From: RGVT01 sp037129475
GTDB taxonomy: Bacteria; Planctomycetota; Planctomycetia; Pirellulales; UBA1268
NCBI GenBank assembly: GCA_037129475.1
Contig: JBAXUY010000130.1
Span: forward strand, 1 to 8,208
Length of the DNA: 8,208 nt
Direction of reading: 5' to 3'
In this document: positions 5,713-8,208 of the stretch, in pieces
Position numbering within the stretch: the stretch's first letter is position 1
How the letters are laid out: the number at the start of each line of letters is the position of its first letter
Notes under the pieces: generated by a model
Databases searched by the model: none
Told to the model about the DNA's origin: nothing
The model's input: the letters and a program-made list of their open reading frames with translations, nothing else
Position numbers and translations under genes: made by a program

Positions 5713-8208
5713 TCAGACGAAGGTCACGTTCTGGACAGAGACGCCCTGCGTGTTGGTGCCCGACACGGTCACCGAGAGCACGTTGTTCACGATGCGAATC
5801 GGGCAGTTGATCACCACGTTCTGCCACTGCAGGCCGATCTGGCCCATGCCGCCGTCGAGGAACTGACCGCCCGAGAGCGTCGCCGAGTTGCTCGACGTGT
5901 TGAAGACACCTCCGGAGGTGGCGGCCACGGCTCGCGCGGCGAGACGCGCCGGGCTGGCGGAGGGCGTCAGGTAGAGATCGTCGGCGCCGGAGCCCGATGC
6001 CGCCCAGCCGCTGTCAAACCGGATGTCCGAGACGGTGATCGGGCCGGTGACGTTGGCATCGCCGTCAACGTTGATCGAGCAGGAGTTGTGCTCGATCCGG
6101 ACCGACCCGTTCACCGTGACGTTGCTCCACTGCAGGCCGATGTCGCCCATGCCGCCGTCGAGAAACTGATTGCCTGCGAGGATCGCGCCGCTGTTGGTGG
6201 CGGAATTCGTCCGGGCGGCCTGCGAGAGACTGCCGCCGAAGGTCGTCAATCGCTGCGCTCCCATCCTGGCAGACGCGCGAGCGAACGACGGTGGTCCGGA
6301 GTCCGCGGTTGGCACGGAGCCCGGGAAGGCGATGTTGCCGAGCGTGATGCTGCCCGCCACCCCGCCGGCCTGCGTGCCGGCCGTGCCCTGGTTGCTGACC
6401 TGGAGCACGTTGTTCACGATCACGAGACCGCTGCCACTTTGCGTGACGGTCGTCCACTGGAGCGACGTGGCTGCGGCCTGAATATTCACAAATTGTTGGT
6501 TGGTCCGATTCACGCGGTTCTGGTAGCGCGCGAAGGCGGGATTCGGCACGTAGGGGCTCGGTTTGGCGGCCGGCCCCACGGTGAGGCTGTCGAGCTTCGC
6601 CGACGCGAGCCGGGGATCGCTCGCGGTGCCGTTCGCGGAGCCGAACGTGACGTGCTGCACCGAGATGCCCGCGAGGGCCGAGCCTTCGGGCTGGACGGAC
6701 ATCGAGTTGTGCACCACCTGCACGTCGCCATTGACCGTCACCTTCGACCACTGCATGCCGATGTCGCCGAACCCGCCGTCGGCGAACTGGCTGTTCGACA
6801 CCAGCCCGCTGTTGGTAGCCGAGTTGGATTGAGACGATATCGTGCCGGGCTTCGTGGGCGCGGGCAGCTTGGGCGTGACGGACGTCCCGTTCGTGATGAC
6901 GGACGGAGTCGCAGGCAAGAGGCCGCCGCTCGCTGGCGTGGATGGGGTGAACGCCGGTGGCGCCGCCGTGAACGACACGTCGGCGACGGTGATCAGGCCC
7001 TGCCCGGCATTCTCAGGCTGGACGGAGAGGGAGTTGTGCGTCACCTCGACGTTGCCGCTCACATTCACGTTCTGCCACTGCATGCCGATGTCGCCGAAGC
7101 CGCCGTCCGCGAATTGGCTGGCCACGATCCGCCCGCTGTTGGTCGCGTCGTTGGTCGAAGCGGTCGTGGTGGACGTCGTGGGCGTGCCGCCCGGGGCGAC
7201 GGGGGCGACCGGCCCGGCGGGGGGCGTCGTCGCGAAGCCGGGCTGCGACAACTGGCCGAACTGTTTCGAGCCGGTCGTGATCGAGCCCACGTTGGCGAGC
7301 TGCGGCTGGATCTGCAGACCGCTGTGCTGCGTGGCCACCCGCCCTCCGACGGTCACGTTCGACCACTGCAGGCCGATGTCGCCGAATCCACCATCGGCCA
7401 CCTGGCTCGACATGATTGAGCCGGTGTTCGTACCCGTGTCCTGGGTGGAGAAGTACAGCTGCTGGGCGCCGGTCGCCTTTGGCAGCTTCGAGAGCACGAT
7501 CTGGTATCCATTCGCCGCGACCGACTGGATCACGGTATTGGCAGGGATGCCTTCGCCGAAAACGGCCATGCGCGGGTAGAGCGAGCTCGTCGTCGGCGCC
7601 GCGTTGGGCGCGGCTTTGGCGAAGGTCACCACGCGCGTCTTCGCGTTGAGCCTGCCCACAAGGGGCGGAGGACCGAAATTGCCCTGTCCGTTGGTCGGCT
7701 GGATGACGAACTTTTCCGCCCCGATGTCGATCGACCCGCCCACCTTCACAGAGCGGAGTTGGAACCCGGTGTCACCGAAGCCGCCGTCGTTGAACTGGCT
7801 CGAGGCGATGGTGCCGGCGTTGGCCTGCATCCCCGGCAGCTGCGGGGCGAAAGGCACGCTCGGCGGCGTCACGGGCACGTCGGATGACCCGAGCGTGGTG
7901 CGCGACACGATCGACAGGTCGCCGCCGACCGAGAGTCCGCTGGCCTGGATGCCGAGCGGCCCGAAGCCGCCGTCGTTGAACTGGCTGGAGGCGATGATTC
8001 CGGCGTTGGTGGGGCTTGTGGACGAGCCCGGAGGCATGAGCGCAGGCACCACGTTGGCGCCGCCCACGGGCACCGGCTGGGTGCCGCCCGCAGCCGGCTT
8101 GCCGATCCCCTCGTCGAGAATGTCGACGCGCAGGGCACCATTCGGAATCGCCACGTTCTGCATCTGCAGGCCGAGCGTGGTGAAGCCGCCCACGTTCACC
8201 TGGCTGCC
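5713..8208 (-). CDS. Large repeat protein, N-terminus outside the window (partial)
   Basis: The frame is open from the right edge to a TGA at 5713-5715, giving about 831 residues of an unknown protein. The GTG at 8199 is not a credible start: residues before and after it (GSQ, then VNVGGF) continue a repeat copy, so the real start lies beyond 8208. The sequence is built of nine diverged repeats joined by Pro/Ser/Thr/Ala-rich linkers. A full repeat reads roughly NSGxIxxSQFxDGGFGDIGxQW, then NVxVxGxVxVxHNxLSVQP, and ends GxIxVxxVxF. Alternating hydrophobic and polar residues with Gly and Asn turns suggest beta-strands, possibly a beta-helix or beta-solenoid. A different module interrupts the array (7450-7635). 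Only two cysteines are present, in the last two repeats. Composition and linkers suggest an extracellular or surface protein, but no signal peptide or anchor is in view. I do not recognise a named family. Confidence 0.9.
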   Translation of the reverse strand, partial: GSQVNVGGFTTLGLQMQNVAIPNGALRVDILDEGIGKPAAGGTQPVPVGGANVVPALMPPGSSTSPTNAGIIASSQFNDGGFGPLGIQASGLSVGGDLSIVSRTTLGSSDVPVTPPSVPFAPQLPGMQANAGTIASSQFNDGGFGDTGFQLRSVKVGGSIDIGAEKFVIQPTNGQGNFGPPPLVGRLNAKTRVVTFAKAAPNAAPTTSSLYPRMAVFGEGIPANTVIQSVAANGYQIVLSKLPKATGAQQLYFSTQDTGTNTGSIMSSQVADGGFGDIGLQWSNVTVGGRVATQHSGLQIQPQLANVGSITTGSKQFGQLSQPGFATTPPAGPVAPVAPGGTPTTSTTTASTNDATNSGRIVASQFADGGFGDIGMQWQNVNVSGNVEVTHNSLSVQPENAGQGLITVADVSFTAAPPAFTPSTPASGGLLPATPSVITNGTSVTPKLPAPTKPGTISSQSNSATNSGLVSNSQFADGGFGDIGMQWSKVTVNGDVQVVHNSMSVQPEGSALAGISVQHVTFGSANGTASDPRLASAKLDSLTVGPAAKPSPYVPNPAFARYQNRVNRTNQQFVNIQAAATSLQWTTVTQSGSGLVIVNNVLQVSNQGTAGTQAGGVAGSITLGNIAFPGSVPTADSGPPSFARASARMGAQRLTTFGGSLSQAARTNSATNSGAILAGNQFLDGGMGDIGLQWSNVTVNGSVRIEHNSCSINVDGDANVTGPITVSDIRFDSGWAASGSGADDLYLTPSASPARLAARAVAATSGGVFNTSSNSATLSGGQFLDGGMGQIGLQWQNVVINCPIRIVNNVLSVTVSGTNTQGVSVQNVTFV
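5719..8208 (-). repeat. Nine tandem diverged protein repeats, core SQFxDGGFGDIGxQW
   Basis: In protein order the copies lie at about 8120-8208 (cut by the edge, core SQVNVGGFTTLGLQ), 7903-8007 (SQFNDGGFGPLGIQ), 7696-7821 (SQFNDGGFGDTGFQ), 7303-7428 (SQVADGGFGDIGLQW), 6970-7140 (SQFADGGFGDIGMQW), 6643-6813 (SQFADGGFGDIGMQW), 6325-6504 (degenerate, keeps LQW and the NNVLQV strand), 6016-6195 (NQFLDGGMGDIGLQW) and 5719-5886 (GQFLDGGMGQIGLQW). The best-kept copies are 56-60 residues, separated by variable linkers of about 27-90 residues. DNA identity is visible in the GGCGACATCGG-type core, but the copies have clearly diverged, so this is an old protein repeat and not a recent DNA duplication. 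Confidence 0.9.
7450..7635 (-). other. Inserted beta-rich module within the repeat array
   Basis: Between repeat copies three and four the protein carries about 62 residues unlike the repeats: VVTFAKA, then MAVFGEGIPANTVIQSV, then GYQIVLSKLPKATGAQQLYF. The pattern V.G.GIP.NT.I.SV followed by VLS..P.ATG and a final aromatic strand is one I know from large bacterial surface and phage-associated repeat proteins, where it forms a small beta unit. Here it occurs once. The assignment is by pattern memory only. Confidence 0.5.

Noticed and set aside
6088..7419. Plus-strand open frame opposite the repeat protein, itself appearing repetitive
   Set aside because: Its repetition (blocks such as LHADVAEAAVREL) is simply the antisense reading of the conserved repeat cores. 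The minus-strand frame is open over the full 2.5 kb with coherent repeats.
8197..8199. GTG at 8197-8199 as the start codon of the repeat protein
   Set aside because: The three codons before it (Gly-Ser-Gln) fit the repeat core SQVNVGGF, so the frame continues outside the window.
5719..8208. CRISPR-like or satellite DNA array
   Set aside because: The repeats are spaced irregularly, diverged at DNA level and in one reading frame with variable coding linkers. They are protein repeats.

Overview
The window is GC-rich and densely coding, with G/C strongly preferred at third codon positions. The gene content points to a planctomycete, probably of the Pirellulales type: a Tat-exported TIM-barrel sugar isomerase, a bacterial UDP-glucuronate decarboxylase, a DUF4254 protein, a very large repeat-built protein, and a palindromic intergenic element of a style I associate with planctomycetes. 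This assignment rests on gene content and is an inference; no rRNA or tRNA is present to confirm it.

Layout. Positions 1-123 hold no gene, only a strong hairpin at the extreme left edge and a small degenerate hairpin near the next gene's stop codon. A minus-strand hydroxypyruvate-isomerase-like gene (124-1053) and a plus-strand UDP-glucuronate decarboxylase gene (1100-2074) diverge from a 46-base spacer containing a perfect 12-base palindrome. The decarboxylase gene converges on a minus-strand VanZ-like membrane protein gene (2150-2590). The 75 bases between them are almost filled by a double-hairpin palindromic element (2087-2143). From a 47-base divergent spacer a plus-strand operon follows: acyl carrier protein (2638-2904), a cysteine-less half-length ketosynthase (2925-3785), a complete FabF-type ketosynthase (3785-5011, one-base overlap) and a DUF4254 protein (5050-5685). 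The rest (5713-8208, minus strand, running off the right edge) is one open frame made of at least nine diverged copies of a repeat with core SQFxDGGFGDIGxQW. No gap between genes reaches 300 bases.

How the genes may work together. The ACP, the ketosynthase-like subunit and the ketosynthase form a compact minimal type II condensing set, comparable to KS/chain-length-factor/ACP of type II polyketide or aryl-polyene systems. No reductase, dehydratase or acyltransferase lies in view, so the product cannot be read from the window. UDP-xylose synthesis and the DUF4254 protein suggest surface glycan or glycolipid metabolism nearby. The repeat protein looks like an extracellular or surface beta-rich structural protein, but its N-terminus, which would show how it is exported, lies outside the window. 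The least explained items are the repeat protein, the half-ketosynthase operon and the double palindrome with compensatory base-pair changes.
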